From assembly GCF_030317145.1 (NCBI RefSeq), contig NZ_JASZYE010000009.1:62001-126000 (forward strand): a stretch of DNA of 64,000 bases. The letters run 5' to 3'. This stretch comes from Variovorax flavidus. GTDB lineage: Bacteria; Pseudomonadota; Gammaproteobacteria; Burkholderiales; Burkholderiaceae_C. Below are positions 33,696 through 43,231 of this stretch, piece after piece (within the stretch, counting starts at the first letter, position 1; every line of letters begins with the position of its first letter). A model generated the notes under the pieces. It had not been told where the DNA came from. It was given only the letters and a program-made list of their open reading frames with translations, and made no database searches. A program made the position numbers and the translations under genes.

Positions 33696-34685
33696 TCAAA
33701 CGCGGACGATGACTTTGCCGATCTGTTCGTTGGATTCTAAGTAACGATGTGCCTCTTGGATTTGGTCAAGTGTGAACGTGCGAGCGATCTTTGGCTTTAG
33801 CGCGCCCGACGTCAATCCATCGACGATGCCAGCCCTAACCCGGTTTAAGATCGTGTCATCAGAAACGATCTCGCTATAGAGGTAGCCCTTCACAGTTACG
33901 CTTTTGGCGAGGACGGCGAATAGCGGGAACGGTGTTGGTTCGGGACTAAGTGCGCCGTATTGGATAAGAATGCCCCCGCGCGCAATGCTGGCCGTCAGCC
34001 GCTCGAACGACGGCCCGCCGACTGCATCAAAGACGACGCGGGCTCCTCGGCCACCAGTTACGGCCATCACCTTTTCAACCAAGTCTTCTTCTTCTATCGC
34101 CACTACGTGATGAGCTCCTGCGTCAAGCAACGCTTGCCGCTTGGCGCGGGTGCGCGTGGTGGCAACTATCGTTGCCCCCATCATTCGAGCGACTTGGAAA
34201 GCTGCAAGACCCACGCTGCTGGATGCTGCCGTAACGATCACGGTGTCTCCAGCACTCAGCTTTGCCTGCTCGACCAGCGCTCCCCAGGCCGTGACGTATT
34301 GCATCCATACTGCCGCCGCAGCGTCAAACGATAAGGTTACGGGATGCTTCACTACTAAACGTGCCGGCACATTGACAAGTTCGCCATAGGTGCCGCCGCG
34401 GGCGATATCAAGTGCTGGGATGACGCTCACCAGGTCGCCCGGTTTAAATCCTGACACTGTAGCCCCCACTCCCTGCACGATCCCCGCCGCCTCGTATCCC
34501 AGACGGCTCGGGAAGGTGGCCAGCTGGAGGTAGGCATGATTGCGGAACATCACCTCGGCGCGATTGAGCCCGATGGCTTTAACTGCGATCTGAACTTCAC
34601 CGTCCGCGGGCGCTGAAACCTCAATGTCTTCAATTTCCAAAACACTGGCATCGCCATATTGGTGAATGCGAACAACACGGGTCAT
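33696..34685 (-). CDS. Zinc-independent MDR-family NADPH:quinone reductase-like protein
   Basis: A 329-residue medium-chain dehydrogenase/reductase. The catalytic-domain start is MTRVVRIHQYGDASVLEIED, GLNRAEVMFRN marks the QOR subgroup, and the cofactor motif is VIVTAASSSVGLAAFQVARMMGA, where SSSVG replaces the usual GxxGxxG. VVFDAVGGPSFERL and GKVIVRV close the protein. No zinc-ligand Cys are seen. It is encoded alone on the minus strand, 1.5 kb from a second MDR gene of the same type. The substrate is unknown. Confidence 0.85.
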   Translation of the reverse strand: MTRVVRIHQYGDASVLEIEDIEVSAPADGEVQIAVKAIGLNRAEVMFRNHAYLQLATFPSRLGYEAAGIVQGVGATVSGFKPGDLVSVIPALDIARGGTYGELVNVPARLVVKHPVTLSFDAAAAVWMQYVTAWGALVEQAKLSAGDTVIVTAASSSVGLAAFQVARMMGATIVATTRTRAKRQALLDAGAHHVVAIEEEDLVEKVMAVTGGRGARVVFDAVGGPSFERLTASIARGGILIQYGALSPEPTPFPLFAVLAKSVTVKGYLYSEIVSDDTILNRVRAGIVDGLTSGALKPKIARTFTLDQIQEAHRYLESNEQIGKVIVRV

Positions 34686-35225
34686 AAGTAATCCTAAATA
34701 GTTTTAACAATGAAGTCGACGCTTAGGGGTAGGAATCAAAACTGCTTGGCAAACCTCGGGAGATAGGCGGAGTGCTACCGCCTTGTGCTTTCTCGAAGTA
34801 GCCCTCGCCTTCCCTTTTAGGAGAGCGATTGAAAATTGAGAGGCAGCGGACGAGTCGCTGCCGTCGACACGTTCGCGCTAGCGGCGATGGCGAGCCACCC
34901 ATCCTTTCTCGATGGCGGCAGTCCCTCGCGCGGATCGGAAACAGTTGAATTCAGCAGCGCTCGTGCACCCACTGTCGGGATAGACCTGCCGGCCACGTTT
35001 TTCTTACATCGCGCTGAAATTGGCGTTGACCGTATGGATCGCGGCTATGTGTGCGCCGCTTTCGTCGACGGAACGCTCCTGAGACGCAGCGTTGTTCAAA
35101 GCTTCCTGCAGAAAATTGTGGCGCGGTCATTGCGCTCGCTTCGCCGTATGCAAGAGGTAGACCGGAGGTCTGCCTTTAAGCACACGTGCAACAGCAGCAA
35201 TAGCCGCGTGGCCATGACAAGGCAG
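34686..35225. other. Region without a supported gene
   Basis: An open plus-strand frame crosses this stretch into the opposite-strand MDR gene, but its composition and overlap mark it as spurious. I see no domain, repeat or RNA here. Confidence 0.4.
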
Positions 35226-36158
35226 TTAGCGCGTGAAGTCGGCAACGATCTTCCCGGGTGCGTGGCCAATGCGCACGCGCTCGACGGCGGCTGGAATCTG
35301 GTCGAATCCCACGACTTCGGCGATGGTCGAGCGCAACTTACCGGAAACGACCGCCTCGGCCGCGAGGCGTAGTCGGGCGGCGTCAGGGCGCGTTGCGAAC
35401 GCAATGCCCTTGCGTCCAACGGGCGTCTTGGCGCTAATACCGAGGTCCACTGCGCTGACGATCGCGCCACCGGGCGCGAGCACTTGCCACGAACGATCCA
35501 GTACATCGCCGCCAACGAGATCGAGCACTAGGTCGATGCCTTCCGCAAGCGATTCAAATCGCTGCGCATTGCGGTCGATTACTACGTCCGCGCCCAATTT
35601 AAGCACATGGTCACGGCTGGTCGCCGAGGCGGTCGCCCATACGGTAGCCCCCTCTGCCTTGGCGAATTGCACCGCGAAACCGCCAACGCCCCCCGCTGCG
35701 CCATGAATCAACACTTTCTGCCCGGGCGTCAGTTCGCCTGCCGCGCGTAGCGATTGCCACGCGGCCAGGGAAGCGACCGGTAGCGCGGCTGCGGCCACGT
35801 CGTCTAGACCCTCGGGCGTCAGGGCCAAATTGGCCGCGTTGACTGCAACGAAATTTGCATACGCGCCGAGGCCAGCGAGCGGTCCCATGACACGGTCGCC
35901 GACCTTGAACCCGGTGACGCCCTCGCCCACGCGGCTCACAACGCCGGCCAATTCGACGCCAAGCGTTGCGGGCAGCGGCAGCGGGAAGGCACCGCGGAGC
36001 AAGCCCTCGCGGATCTTCGCATCGAGGCCATTGATGCCGGCCGCCTTGACCTCGACCAAGAGCTGACCGGCTGCGACTTCGGGCTCGGGTACGTCATCAC
36101 GACGCAGGGCATCAGGGCCACCGTAGGCGTGAATGCGGAAGGCTTGATTGCGCTTCAT
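35226..36158 (-). CDS. MDR-family NADP-dependent oxidoreductase
   Basis: A 310-residue quinone-oxidoreductase-like enzyme. RIHAYGGPDALRRDDVPEPE begins the catalytic domain, GVELAGVVSRVGEGVTGFKVGDRVMG follows, and the NADP site is VLIHGAAGGVGGFAVQFAKAEGA. VIDRNAQRF and IDLVLDLVGGDVLDRSW are typical of the QOR-2 type. It lacks zinc ligands. The gene is divergent from a LysR regulator that starts 99 bp away, which is the common regulator-target arrangement for this family. Confidence 0.88.
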   Translation of the reverse strand: MKRNQAFRIHAYGGPDALRRDDVPEPEVAAGQLLVEVKAAGINGLDAKIREGLLRGAFPLPLPATLGVELAGVVSRVGEGVTGFKVGDRVMGPLAGLGAYANFVAVNAANLALTPEGLDDVAAAALPVASLAAWQSLRAAGELTPGQKVLIHGAAGGVGGFAVQFAKAEGATVWATASATSRDHVLKLGADVVIDRNAQRFESLAEGIDLVLDLVGGDVLDRSWQVLAPGGAIVSAVDLGISAKTPVGRKGIAFATRPDAARLRLAAEAVVSGKLRSTIAEVVGFDQIPAAVERVRIGHAPGKIVADFTR

Positions 36159-36257
36159 CTCAGAGTTCCTTTTGAAATAAGGAATCGAATCTATCGAGTC
36201 CCACTGAAGAGCGGAAGTCGCAAATAATAGACGCCCCGTCTCAAATATGGATCACCT

Positions 36258-37133
36258 ATGAATTTCGATACTTTGGCGGACTTCAACCTTGTGGCCACCC
36301 ACGGGGGCTTCGGCAAGGCAAGCCGCGCCAGTGGACGGGCCAAGGCGACACTGTCGCGGCGTGTCATGGAACTTGAGGAAAGTCTGGGCTTAAGGCTACT
36401 GGAGCGCGGCGGAAGAGCCTTTCGATTGACTCAAGACGGCCAAGTTTTGTATGCCCGGACCGAAGGACTGCTGGCGGAGATCGAAGAAGTTAGCAAATGC
36501 CTGGCAAGCGGCCAAGCGAAAGGCGCGCGCGGCACGCTGCGCATCAGTTGCCCTTTACTGTTTGCGCATACGGCGATGGGACGCCTCGCGGCAGAATTCA
36601 TCAGGCGATATCCGCAGGTCGTGATCGAAGTGACGACTGAGGACCGCATGGTCGATCTCGTTGAAGAAAACTACGACGTCGTGATCCGGACCAATCCGCC
36701 GCCGGACAGCGAATTGGTTGGCCGTTGCTTCCTGCGCGACCAAAAGCTTGTCGTCGCCGCCCCAACTATAGGGCGACCACGAGTCGGAGCAGCGGTGCCA
36801 GCCGTGCTCCTCGCATCGACGAGCGATACCACCCCATGGCGCGTGCAGGCCGCGAACTCGCAGTACGAATTTCTACCCTCTGCAGTACTGCGTCTTTCAT
36901 CGATTTGCATGGTGCGAGACGCAGCACTGGCGGGCGCGGGTGCTGCGATGTTACCGTCATCACTTGTGCGCGAGGATCTCGCAGAAGGCCGGCTCGTCAA
37001 TTGGGGTGAGGTCATGCAAGGCCGTGTCGAGGTTTGGGCGCTGCATACTTCGCGCAGACTTGTGAGTAGCAAGGTGTCGGCATTTGTTCAGTTTTTGTGC
37101 GATGCGTTTCCTGAGAATGCTGCTGGACTTTAA
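36258..37133 (+). CDS. LysR-family transcriptional regulator
   Basis: A 291-residue LysR protein. The HTH covers FNLVATHGGFGKASRASGRAKATLSRRVMELEESLGLRLLERGGR; the effector domain starts about residue 92 (LRISCPLLFAHTAMGRLAAEF) and contains DVVIRTNPPPDSELVGRC. It belongs to the AaeR/DsdC-like broad group. It is divergent from the MDR oxidoreductase gene at 35226-36158 and probably controls it. Confidence 0.9.
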   Translation: MNFDTLADFNLVATHGGFGKASRASGRAKATLSRRVMELEESLGLRLLERGGRAFRLTQDGQVLYARTEGLLAEIEEVSKCLASGQAKGARGTLRISCPLLFAHTAMGRLAAEFIRRYPQVVIEVTTEDRMVDLVEENYDVVIRTNPPPDSELVGRCFLRDQKLVVAAPTIGRPRVGAAVPAVLLASTSDTTPWRVQAANSQYEFLPSAVLRLSSICMVRDAALAGAGAAMLPSSLVREDLAEGRLVNWGEVMQGRVEVWALHTSRRLVSSKVSAFVQFLCDAFPENAAGL

Positions 37134-38230
37134 CGGCGTATTCGAAGCGACCTACGAGATGTAAGGGAGCAAGTTCATTGGGTTGGGCATGACGGAACTC
37201 AAACCCGTTGATGCCGGTTTAACTTTGCCCTCCGATTGAGCTTTGACCCGGGAGATCGATGCAGCAATCGTAGATGCCTGCCGCGCAGGCGGTGCCCGAG
37301 TCTCTCTGTGTAAGGCGGCTAGTTGAATCATCGGTCTAACTCATTCCTCTTTTGCCTACGGGCCCCTGCCACGCCGCCGGAAGCGCGCGCCCCCGGTTGA
37401 GCGATGCACCCATGCTCAACCTCCTTTCTGCCGTCCCCATGGAGCGCGGGAATCGTTCTGTCATGTGGCAACACGTTGCGCAGCGAGGCGTCTTCGGTTA
37501 AGACGGTCGGGTCACTGGCACATTGCGGTGCTTGCTTGGTCCTCAGCCTTGGCCGCGCCCAGGGCCTCGTTCGATAAGCCCATTCTTGAAGGCCATCGAG
37601 GCAGCTTAGCCCGATCGGCACTCATGCGGCCCTTGAAGAAATGTTCAATCAGGTCCGTAAGGATCGGCCAACGCCGCCGTGGCGACCTGAGACGGATGCG
37701 GGAAGGCTCTTCTGATCAAGAGGCACGTTGAGATCCCGGGAAAGTAGCTGGCCGCCGCGGACATCGCTGCAGCTGCCAGCGAGGATTCCCGCCGAGGTGA
37801 CTGCGAACGCGATAGCGGATGCGCGAGCAGATTAAGTAGGCTATTGGATCGGGCCGAGAGGGGATCCACGTAAATGCGCCCGGGTCGGTGCCACTCGCCT
37901 TGGCAAGAGGTGGAGAAACGTCGGCGATGACCGTGGACATCTAAGAAGGTTTCCCAAGGCTGACCGTCATGCGAGGGGCACGAACCTGTCAGCGCTCGGC
38001 CATCGCGGATCCTTCAGGGGAATGGCCGCTCCAGGCTTGCGATCAGCTGGGTGTCGACGCGCGATGCCGGTCGCAGATGACACAAAAGCAGCTGATACAG
38101 ATCATGACGTTCTGGGCAAGCGCTCCCTTTGATGAAAATTCTTCATCGGATTGATGAAAACAATGCGCTTCTTCATCTGTAGATACAACGGCACTATTGG
38201 CGGCCTCATGGCGGGATGCTCGGAGTGAAG
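37134..38230. other. 1.1-kb gene-poor region with a possible MFS transporter remnant
   Basis: No intact gene is seen. On the minus strand near 37640-37940 the frame VIADVSPPLAKASGTDPGAF, then TWI and AYLICS in a broken context, resembles the first loop and helix of a drug-resistance MFS transporter (EmrB/QacA type), frameshifted soon after. The remainder shows no coding signal that I trust. Confidence 0.3.
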
Positions 38231-38551
38231 ATGACTGAACGGGAAAATGTGGGACTCGTCGTTGGCGGGACGAGACTTCAAGGTGGAGCGGTGGCGCGTC
38301 GGCTGCCGGACGCAAACTGGCGCGTTCGCTTTCTCACGCGCAACGCTGAATCCGACGAGTCGTGTTGCCTCGTCGGTCGCGGCGCGTCAGTCGTGGTCGG
38401 CGACCTTGAGGACGTCTGGGAGCACGGATTCGTCAAAGAAGTGCGCCAACGCATGCCGAGTATTGAGGCGGCTGTGGCTACAAAGGTAGCGCACTTCGTT
38501 GACTTTTCGGTTGGCGTCTCTCGCCGCGCTGGAGGACCACAACGCTCATGA
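38231..38551 (+). pseudogene. NmrA-like reductase fragment with internal deletion
   Basis: From the ATG at 38231 the frame reads NVGLVVGGTRLQGGAVARRL, RVRFLTRNAESDES and GASVVVGDLEDV, the N-terminal Rossmann half of an NmrA-like protein. It then jumps to EHGFVKEVRQ and KVAHFVDFSVGVSRR, which in full proteins lie further on, and stops after 106 residues. An in-frame deletion and loss of the C-terminal two thirds are inferred. The stop overlaps the next pseudogene by four bases. Confidence 0.65.
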
Positions 38552-39518
38552 CCAACATTGTCGATTTCGGACTGCGGCACGATGTTGCCGCGAAGCGCGA
38601 TTGCAATGCGCGTCTCGTACTGGAAGTTCGGCATTTGCAACTGGTACAGAGCATCGTGCGTGAAGGCAATGTGGCGCGTGCGGCGCCGTCCCTGAATTTA
38701 TCGCCCAGCGCGCTGAGCCACCAATTGCTCAATGTCGAGCACGACCTGGGTGTGAAGCTCTTCGAGCGCGTAGGTAAACGGATGGTCCTCACGACAGCGG
38801 GCGCCGCAGTTCTGGATGCAAGCGACGAGATACTACATCGCCTCGCCCAGGCGGAGCGGGACGCGCGGGCCAGCATTTCAGACCGGTCCACGGTGCGCAT
38901 CGCGGCGGGCTGCCCTATTATCAATGGCTCGCGGGTGCATTGGCGCGCTTCGCGACGGTCACGCCAAACATTGACGTCGACATCAGGCTGCAAGGAACGC
39001 GCCGCTAAATCCAGGCGCTGAAGGAAGACGAGATTGACCTCGCGATCAGTCCCCGGCGCGCAAGCGCCGAACCGTTCGTCAATCGGCACATCTTCGGACT
39101 CGACATCGTCGCAGTCCTGGGAGAAGAACACGGACACCTCGTATCGGGCAACTCGTTGCATCCCGCTGTGATGTGGTCAGCCCTCAAGAACGAGACGCTG
39201 CTCACGCACGATCTAGCGAGCGAGGACGCGGCACAACTGTTGACCGCTACAGGTGCTTCGCCGGCACGGCTGCGCCGCGTCCAACTGACCGAGGCAATAG
39301 TCGAACTGGCGCGCAGCGGGCACGGCGTCGGAGTTCTCACCGCGTGGCCCGGCATGGACCACGGCGCTGCGAAGGTGCGCATTCTGCCGCTTGTGCCTCG
39401 GCATACGCGCGATTTCCACGCGATATGGCGTCGCAGCAACCCCCGCCGGTTACCGATAGAGCAGCTGGCAACCTACCTAAGACTGGATACCGAAAAATGG
39501 ACACACTCGACCACCTAA
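38548..39518 (+). pseudogene. MetR-type LysR regulator, frameshift plus nonsense codon
   Basis: The first part encodes a clean HTH (LQLVQSIVREGNVARAAPSL, SPSALSHQLLNVEHDLGVKLFERVGKRM). Near 38915 the frame shifts; the correct continuation in the next frame (YYQWLAGALARFATVTPNID) meets a TAA at 39006-39008, then proceeds IQALKEDEIDLAISP to a normal C-terminal end at 39518. Two independent lesions make this a pseudogene rather than a sequencing slip alone. It lies between the NmrA fragment and a GST gene. Confidence 0.75.
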
Positions 39519-40129
39519 CGTTATATTTCAGTAAGGACTCCTGCGCGATCGCCTCCATCGCGGCGCTCGAAGATGTCGGGGTACCCTTTGGTCTTCAACG
39601 TGTCGACATGTCGCTAAGCGGCGCCGGCGACGAGAACTACATGGCGATCAATTCGCGCCGTCAGGTCCCGGCCTTATGGGTCGGTGGGCGGATTGTGCGG
39701 GAGACGGGCTCGATCTTTCATTTCCTGCAACAGCACTTTCCCTCGTCGCGAACGCTGCCGACCGATCCGCAGCACACGATCAAGGCGATGGAATGGATCG
39801 GCTACTTGGGCGGAACGTTGCATCCCGCATTCCGGATCCTTTTTCTCGCGCCTCGTTGGGTGGGTGACGACGCCGTGGCTAAGAAAGCGCTTTGGACCCA
39901 TACCGTGCCTGTCATCGAAAAGCTTTTGCATGGCATCGACGGCGAACTCGAAGACGGTGCCTGGGTGCTCGGCGAGCGCAGCGCGATCGACTACTACCTG
40001 TTCGTGTTCGCACACTGGGCCCTTATGCTTCGTCTCCCCCTGCCCCCTCGCTTGGCCGCTCACCACGCACGGACACGCGATCTGCCCGCGATGCAGCGCG
40101 CCCTGCTGCGCGAGGCGGAGCAGGCTTGA
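39497..40129 (+). CDS. Glutathione S-transferase family protein
   Basis: A 210-residue GST. The N-terminal thioredoxin-like domain begins LTLYFSKDSCAIASIAALEDVGVPF and has NSRRQVPALWVGG with the cis-Pro and RETGSIFHFL, the glutathione-binding E-S/T motif in the form ETGSI. The helical C-terminal domain includes GAWVLGERSAIDYYLFVFAHW. The start ATG at 39497 lies inside the end of the preceding LysR pseudogene, so the two were once translationally linked. Detoxification or thiol transfer is likely; the substrate is unknown. Confidence 0.87.
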   Translation: MDTLDHLTLYFSKDSCAIASIAALEDVGVPFGLQRVDMSLSGAGDENYMAINSRRQVPALWVGGRIVRETGSIFHFLQQHFPSSRTLPTDPQHTIKAMEWIGYLGGTLHPAFRILFLAPRWVGDDAVAKKALWTHTVPVIEKLLHGIDGELEDGAWVLGERSAIDYYLFVFAHWALMLRLPLPPRLAAHHARTRDLPAMQRALLREAEQA

Positions 40130-40165
40130 AGGCTCCTCTTCCCCAAGTTCAAGGAATGCGGCGGC

Positions 40166-40490
40166 ATGAGCATCAGTCCACCTGCTTTTGTTCTGCTTCA
40201 CGGCGCGTAAGCGACGCATGGTGCTGTTCCCTCGTGCGGCTCCGGTACTCGGTCTATCTGGGTGCTGCAGTGCCTGCCGACCGTGACGCCGTCGCCTCCC
40301 ACGTCCCCGGCATAGACGGCTAGAGCATCGAGCGTCGTCGCACCGCCTTTCGGCAATTGGTGGCGAACGGCCATTGGATTGCCGTACCGGGCACCGTGTT
40401 GTGCATCTCACGAGAGGATCACGCAGCGTGGCTGCTGCGTAAGCGGGTTGCGCATCCGCTTCCGACCTGGCTCGACCGATTTGAATTGCC
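40166..40490 (+). pseudogene. Alpha/beta-hydrolase remnant
   Basis: From an ATG at 40166 the frame reads MSISPPAFVLLHGA and stops at once; AFVLLHGA is the oxyanion-hole start of an alpha/beta hydrolase. Fragments in other frames (SDAWCCSLVR, then GTVLCISREDHAAWLL) resemble later parts of the same fold. Several frameshifts are needed to join them. Confidence 0.4.
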
Positions 40491-40612
40491 GGCCGCTGGA
40501 GCTCGGACGCAACCAGCGTGGCCCAGGCCACGCCGAGCGCGACGCGGATGGCGGTGAGGATGTGCGGCACCGTCAACGGCACGATCACCTTGGCGAAGAT
40601 CTCAGGCCGTAG
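40490..40612 (-). pseudogene. ABC transporter permease fragment (SsuC/TauC type)
   Basis: The minus strand reads RPEIFAKVIVPLTVPHILTA, then IRVALGVAWATLVASEL. This is the EAA loop and following helix of a nitrate/sulfonate/taurine-type permease. Only about 40 codons remain, ending abruptly at both sides. Confidence 0.6.
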
Positions 40613-41002
40613 GTGGGCAGGGCCCAACGGAACGTGCTGCGGTTCGATGCCGCGCTGCAGGCCGGCGTCCTGTCGGTGCTGCAGCCTGATGCGGCCAAGT
40701 GGGGCGGCATCTCCGGTTGCTGGCCCGTCATCCGCCGCGCCCGCGCTGCCGGGTTGCGCTATTGCCCTCACTACCTGGGAGCGGGCGTCGGCCTGCTGGC
40801 CTCGGCGCATCTGCTCGCAGCGGCGGGCGGCGATGGCTCGCTGGAAGTGGATGCCAACGACAACCCCTTGCGCACGGCCGTTGCGCCCGCCCTCCAGCAT
40901 CTGGATGAAGACGGGTGCGTGAGCCTGGGCGACGCGGCAGGCATCGGCGTCGAACCCGATCCGCAACGAATCGCCGAAGCGATCCGCGCTGCGGCTGGTT
41001 GA
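40613..41002 (+). pseudogene. Enolase-superfamily (mandelate racemase/MLE-like) C-terminal fragment
   Basis: The last 115 or so residues read SVLQPDAAKWGGISGCWPVI, RYCPHYLGAGVGLLASAHLL and SLEVDANDNPLR, matching the C-terminal barrel strands of mandelate racemase/muconate lactonizing enzyme proteins. The N-terminal capping domain and metal ligands are missing. It abuts the opposite-strand permease fragment at about 40612, which marks a recombination joint. Confidence 0.7.
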
Positions 41003-41041
41003 GCAGGTGCGTATGTTGGCGGCGAGGTAGACAATGGGCCG

Positions 41042-41965
41042 GTGGCCCACCCTGAACCACCCGTTTTTCGGCCCCTGACCGGCATCTACGAGCCGTCGGC
41101 GATCCGGCAATTGTCGGACGGGCGCCTCCTTGTCGTCGAGGACGAGAAGAAGCACCCCTTCAGTCTGGTCACGATCGATGCAGGCCATGTCGAAAGCGTC
41201 GCACTCGCCGCCACCCTGCTCCAGACCTTCAGCGACTTCTGGAAGCTCGACGATCTCGAAGGGCTTGCGCTGGATCGATCCGGCTTCGTCTACGCCATCA
41301 CTTCCCATTCACGGGACGACGAAGGTCACACCCGGCAGGCGCGCGAGCGACTCGTGCGCTTTCGGGTCGAGGGTGATCGCGTCGTCGAGCCGAAGGTCGT
41401 CCAGGGATTGAAGCAAGCCATGACGGCGGAGCATCCGCTGCTCGCTGCAGCGGCCGAGATCCGGGAGGTCAAGACCGGAGGTGGACTCAACATCGAAGCG
41501 CTGGAGATCGACCCGTTCGAGCACCATCTGCTTGTCGGCTTTCGCAGTCCGCTGCACGAGGGCCGCGCAATCATCGCCCGCATCGTGAATCCGACCGCCA
41601 TGTTCGAAGCCAACGAGGAGCCTCGCGTATCGGCCGAACTCGATGAATTGGATCTGGACGGCCACGGAATCCGCGCCTTGTCTTTTCTCCCAGCGCTCGG
41701 TCAGTACCTGGTCGTCGGCGGGCCGGTTTCGCGGGAGCCCGGCCAGTTCTCCCTGTGGCTCTGGAATGGAAGGGGAAGCAACGCCGTATACCGCGTTGCT
41801 GTACAGGCTCTGCGGGATCTGGCCCACACCGAAGGCGTGAGCCCGGCGACCATCGACGGTGCCGCGGGAATCGTCCTTGTCAGCGACGACGGGGATCGCA
41901 AGGCCGGACGGCCGGCCAGCTACCTCTGGCTCGGTCTCGATCAACTGCAGATGGCGTCCGGTTGA
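41042..41965 (+). CDS. DUF3616 domain-containing protein
   Basis: A 307-residue protein with DUF3616 features: LTGIYEPSAIRQLSDGRLLVVEDEK, KLDDLEGLALDRSGFVYAITSHSRDDEG, GGLNIEALEIDPFEHHLLVGFRSPL and GHGIRALSFLPALGQYLVVGGP. The repeated short beta strands suggest a propeller-like fold. There is no signal peptide. The start is GTG at 41042; an ATG at 41034 is out of frame. The function is unknown. A truncated methyltransferase end overlaps its stop. Confidence 0.8.
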   Translation: MAHPEPPVFRPLTGIYEPSAIRQLSDGRLLVVEDEKKHPFSLVTIDAGHVESVALAATLLQTFSDFWKLDDLEGLALDRSGFVYAITSHSRDDEGHTRQARERLVRFRVEGDRVVEPKVVQGLKQAMTAEHPLLAAAAEIREVKTGGGLNIEALEIDPFEHHLLVGFRSPLHEGRAIIARIVNPTAMFEANEEPRVSAELDELDLDGHGIRALSFLPALGQYLVVGGPVSREPGQFSLWLWNGRGSNAVYRVAVQALRDLAHTEGVSPATIDGAAGIVLVSDDGDRKAGRPASYLWLGLDQLQMASG

Positions 41966-42126
41966 AGCAGCGCTTCACCTGGCTGGGGCTGTTGCTGGTG
42001 CTCGCGTCCACTGCGCTGATCTTCGTCACTGCCAAGCGCGAAGAGATCGAGTGCCTCGAACATTTCGGCGATGCGTACCGTGAGTACATGCGTCGCACAC
42101 GCCGCTTCATACCCTTCCTTCTCTAG
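41962..42126 (+). pseudogene. Isoprenylcysteine carboxyl methyltransferase-family C-terminal fragment
   Basis: The frame from a TTG at 41962 reads FTWLGLLLVLASTALIFVTA, then KREEIECLEHFGDAYREYMRRTRRFIPFLL. The EExxCxxxFGxxYxxYxxRTxRFIPF ending is characteristic of membrane-bound ICMT/PEMT-like methyltransferases, which are normally around 200 residues. Only 54 residues remain. It could in principle be translated from the overlapping TTG. Confidence 0.6.
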
Positions 42127-42166
42127 AGGCCAGGCGGCGGGAGCAAGGCCCCGCCGTCCACCGAAC

Positions 42167-42409
42167 TCAGCGCACTTCGCAATCCACCGTGTTGGACTTG
42201 CCGGCGGTGTTGGTGCCACTGGACCCGATCGGCGCGTTGAAGGCTGGCGGCGGCGTGAACTGGATCCCCGGGTTCTTCGGCACGACCACCGGCGGTTGGG
42301 TGACGTTGGGCGTGAAGCCGAACTGCCCTGCCGCAAAGTTCTGCGTGCCCACCGGGTTGGTGACGTGAATCAAGCCGTCGATGACCTGCACGTACAGCCC
42401 GGGCGGCAT
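42167..42409 (-). pseudogene. FecR-domain protein C-terminal fragment
   Basis: The minus frame reads MPPGLYVQVIDGLIHVTN, GTQNFAAGQFGFTPN, then PPVVVPKNPGIQFTPPPAF. This matches the end of large FecR-domain surface proteins common in Burkholderiales, where FAAGQFGFT recurs. The rest of the gene is replaced by an integrase fragment on the other strand. Confidence 0.55.
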
Positions 42410-42417
42410 CGCATTCA

Positions 42418-42590
42418 ATGCCCAAGGCCAGCGGGGTCACCTTAGGACCACTCTTCCGCCGGATCAACAAGGCGCCTGGGCGAGGACGCCCTCACCGGCA
42501 CGGCCATCCGGGACATCGTGAAGGCTCGATGCTCGCTCGCCGGCGTAGGCGACGACTTTTCTGCTCACTCGCTGCGGTCAGCCTTGAGGA
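42418..42590 (+). mobile_element. Tyrosine recombinase (integrase) fragment
   Basis: Two adjacent frames give GPLFRRINKA and, after a one-base slip near 42478, EDALTGTAIRDIVKARCSLA followed by GDDFSAHSLRSA. The H-x-L-R box of the tyrosine recombinase catalytic domain is visible. The upstream Arg box and downstream Tyr are missing. It marks a former integration event. Confidence 0.6.
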
Positions 42591-42644
42591 TCCGGGGCTT
42601 TTGTCCCAAAGAGAAACGGCGGGGAACTTCTGGTGCCCGCCCGT

Positions 42645-43022
42645 CTATCGGCAGACGAACTGTTCTGAACTGACCTCACCGGACGTCATCGAGCCTGTAG
42701 CAAACGCCCGAAGAGAAGCGCCGTCGCGGCGCACAAACAGTTCCCCGCCCAGCACGGCGTCAAGCGCACTGGGAGGGCCAGCAGGCTTAACCATACGAAC
42801 CGCACGAAATGCCCCGAGTGTCTTGCTCTCAGCAAGAACTTGATACGCCCACTCATCGTTCGACGCATTGGAGGCGCGAACAGTAATGCCGTCGCCGCTG
42901 CGCACAATTTCAATCTGCCGGGAGCCGAACAGCTTGCCGATCTCGCTGTTGCAAGTCAGCGTTTGCGCAGAAGCCGGAGCTACTAGAGTGACGAGCGCCG
43001 TCGCGATGACGAGCTTCTTCAT
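42645..43022 (-). CDS. Small secreted protein of unknown function
   Basis: A 125-residue protein with a clear signal peptide (MKKLVIATALVTLVAPASAQ) and a short mature domain (TLTCNSEIGKLFGSRQIEIV, then a strand-rich segment and SSEQFVCR at the end). Two Cys flank the mature domain and could form a disulfide. I do not recognise the family. The start is the ATG at 43022; an upstream in-frame extension has no signal character. It is encoded alone. Confidence 0.65.
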   Translation of the reverse strand: MKKLVIATALVTLVAPASAQTLTCNSEIGKLFGSRQIEIVRSGDGITVRASNASNDEWAYQVLAESKTLGAFRAVRMVKPAGPPSALDAVLGGELFVRRDGASLRAFATGSMTSGEVSSEQFVCR

Positions 43023-43231
43023 GTCAGCGATTGTCCCCGCCCAGCTCCCTGGACCTTCGGGCTTGGTCTCACGCAGGCGCGAGCGTCTGCCGCACCCCGA
43101 CTCGGTCAAATTTGATCGCATAAACCTGATGGATCGCCACGTCAGCTGCCGGTGTCGCGATCATCGGCCCTCAGTGCGACAACGCCAAGGCAAACTTCGG
43201 TGATGTCATGACTTATTGAGTAGCTATGGGA

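Noticed and set aside
34836..35372. A 178-codon plus-strand ORF between the two MDR genes
   Set aside because: It runs into the antisense of the second MDR gene and has no recognisable domain or convincing ribosome site.
39674..41308. A 544-codon minus-strand frame spanning the GST and fragment region
   Set aside because: Only a 40-codon piece is real (ABC permease fragment at 40490-40612); the rest is antisense to GST, the enolase-superfamily fragment and the DUF3616 gene.
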